Source: Mesorhizobium sp. AR07 (lineage in GTDB: Bacteria; Pseudomonadota; Alphaproteobacteria; Rhizobiales; Rhizobiaceae). From it: a DNA stretch of 64,000 nucleotides. The DNA lies in contig NZ_CP080528.1 of the NCBI RefSeq assembly GCF_024746815.1, positions 957,443 through 1,021,442 of the forward strand. Direction: 5' to 3'. Below, in pieces: positions 63,438 through 64,000 of the stretch (the first letter of the stretch is position 1; the number at the start of each line of letters is the position of its first letter). Both the position numbers and the translations under genes were made by a program. The notes beneath the pieces were generated by a model that saw only the letters and a program-made list of their open reading frames with translations, did no database searches and was not told the origin of the DNA.

Positions 63438-64000
63438 GGCGTTGGTGCATGGGTCCGGACTTGAGCGGATGTCGATCTTTGAAGCGGCAGACTATGCCGT
63501 GGCCGCCTTGCGGCGGGCGGATTTCGGGCGTGCGCAGGCAAGCATGCGGTTGAGGACGGCGCAGCCGATGGCGACTTCGGTCTGCTGAACGGGAAGCGAC
63601 CGGGCCCGCAAAGCCACCCGATGGTGGACTTTTATCGCCCTATGGCGGTCTCGACCAGCGAGCGTTTGCCATAACCGTTGGAGACCTGCCATTTCATCCG
63701 GCCGTCTCTGCCGATTGCGGCGATTATGCTGGTCGCTTTGGCCGGGAGGTCTATCGTCGAATGATTCGACCGCGTTGGCACGAGGCGGAATGACGATTGC
63801 GGCGGCAGCGCTGTGATCGATGACTGCGTCGTAAGTCGGTTTTCCGTCATAGGCGCCGTCAGCAGTAAACTGTCCGATCGGACCGCCAATCTGGTCGAGT
63901 AGTGGCTCAACTTGACTTGAGAGAAAGCGCGAATTTCTCTGCACCTTTTTCCATTGAGCGTGTTTTGGCATGAAGTGTCCACTTTGGAGGTGGACACCAC
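63438..64000 (-). pseudogene. IS5-family transposase, frameshifted, runs off window end
   Basis: The minus strand reads GHFMPKHAQWKKVQRNSRFLSSQVEPLLDQIGGPIGQFTADGAYDGKPTYDAVIDHSAAAAIVIPPRANAVESFDDRPPGQ (second DDE Asp in TADGAYDG). A shift gives KATSIIAAIGRDGRMKWQVSNGYGKRSLVETAIGR, and another the C-terminus. The outer end GCGTTGGTGCATGGGTCCGG is shared with the copies at 42952 and 33418. At least two frameshifts make it inactive. The 5' end lies outside the window. Confidence 0.85.

Overview
The window looks like part of the symbiosis island (ICE or symbiotic plasmid) of a legume-nodulating alphaproteobacterium. Mesorhizobium fits best; Bradyrhizobium or Sinorhizobium cannot be excluded. The evidence is a nodD regulator gene, a type III effector gene preceded by a TtsI-type (tts) box, panC and a rhizobial pmtA, a DUF982 protein, high GC and a very dense load of insertion sequences (IS5, IS6, IS66, IS91, IS110, IS256, IS1380, ISKra4), most of them broken. 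No housekeeping genes, rRNA or intact tRNA are visible.

Layout. 0-11 kb: a GGDEF-EAL gene running off the left edge, an IS5 element, an IS91-type element with its tyrosine recombinase, a group II intron, and an MHYT-GGDEF-EAL gene split by an IS256 copy with clean target duplications. 11-19 kb: an MFS exporter, DUF982, a thiD remnant, pmtA, panC, a panB 3' remnant fused to an IS1380 fragment, a CoiA-like nuclease gene, a tRNA-Val 3' remnant and a ParDE-type toxin-antitoxin pair. 19-24 kb: an SF1 helicase and broken ISKra4, IS91 and IS66 elements. 24-33 kb: a three-gene nonribosomal peptide cassette on the minus strand (two-module NRPS, MATE exporter, phosphopantetheinyl transferase). 33-43 kb: two IS110 elements, a frameshifted metal-sensor/response-regulator/kinase operon, a heap of IS ends, nodD, a PanB-like remnant and a LacI-type regulator.

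43.4-49.2 kb is the most interesting part. It holds a compact anti-phage island: a HORMA/TRIP13 (type III) CBASS operon with a CdnC-like cyclase, Cap7-like HORMA, Cap6-like ATPase, a protein with an N-terminal SLOG-like and a C-terminal deoxyribosyltransferase/TIR-like domain in the usual effector slot, and a Cap18-like DEDDh exonuclease. It is transcribed divergently from a fused XRE-ImmA/IrrE regulator-protease plus a PIN-domain protein. The shared promoter region carries a repeated TTTTGTAAAC element. I do not recognise the SLOG plus deoxyribosyltransferase-like effector as a characterised CBASS effector, so this is my candidate for a poorly described system.

50-64 kb: two further c-di-GMP enzymes, a scrambled heap of IS6/IS110/recombinase pieces, a Kup potassium transporter, and a 1659-residue NopD/XopD-like SUMO-protease effector with tandem internal repeats behind its tts box, ending in another IS5 fragment. 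Partial IS5 copies at about 42.95 and 63.44 kb lie in the same orientation and bracket the defence/effector segment. Two IS1380 ends at 16.6 and 49.3 kb lie in inverted orientation and bracket 32 kb. All identifications are by eye; no database search was run.
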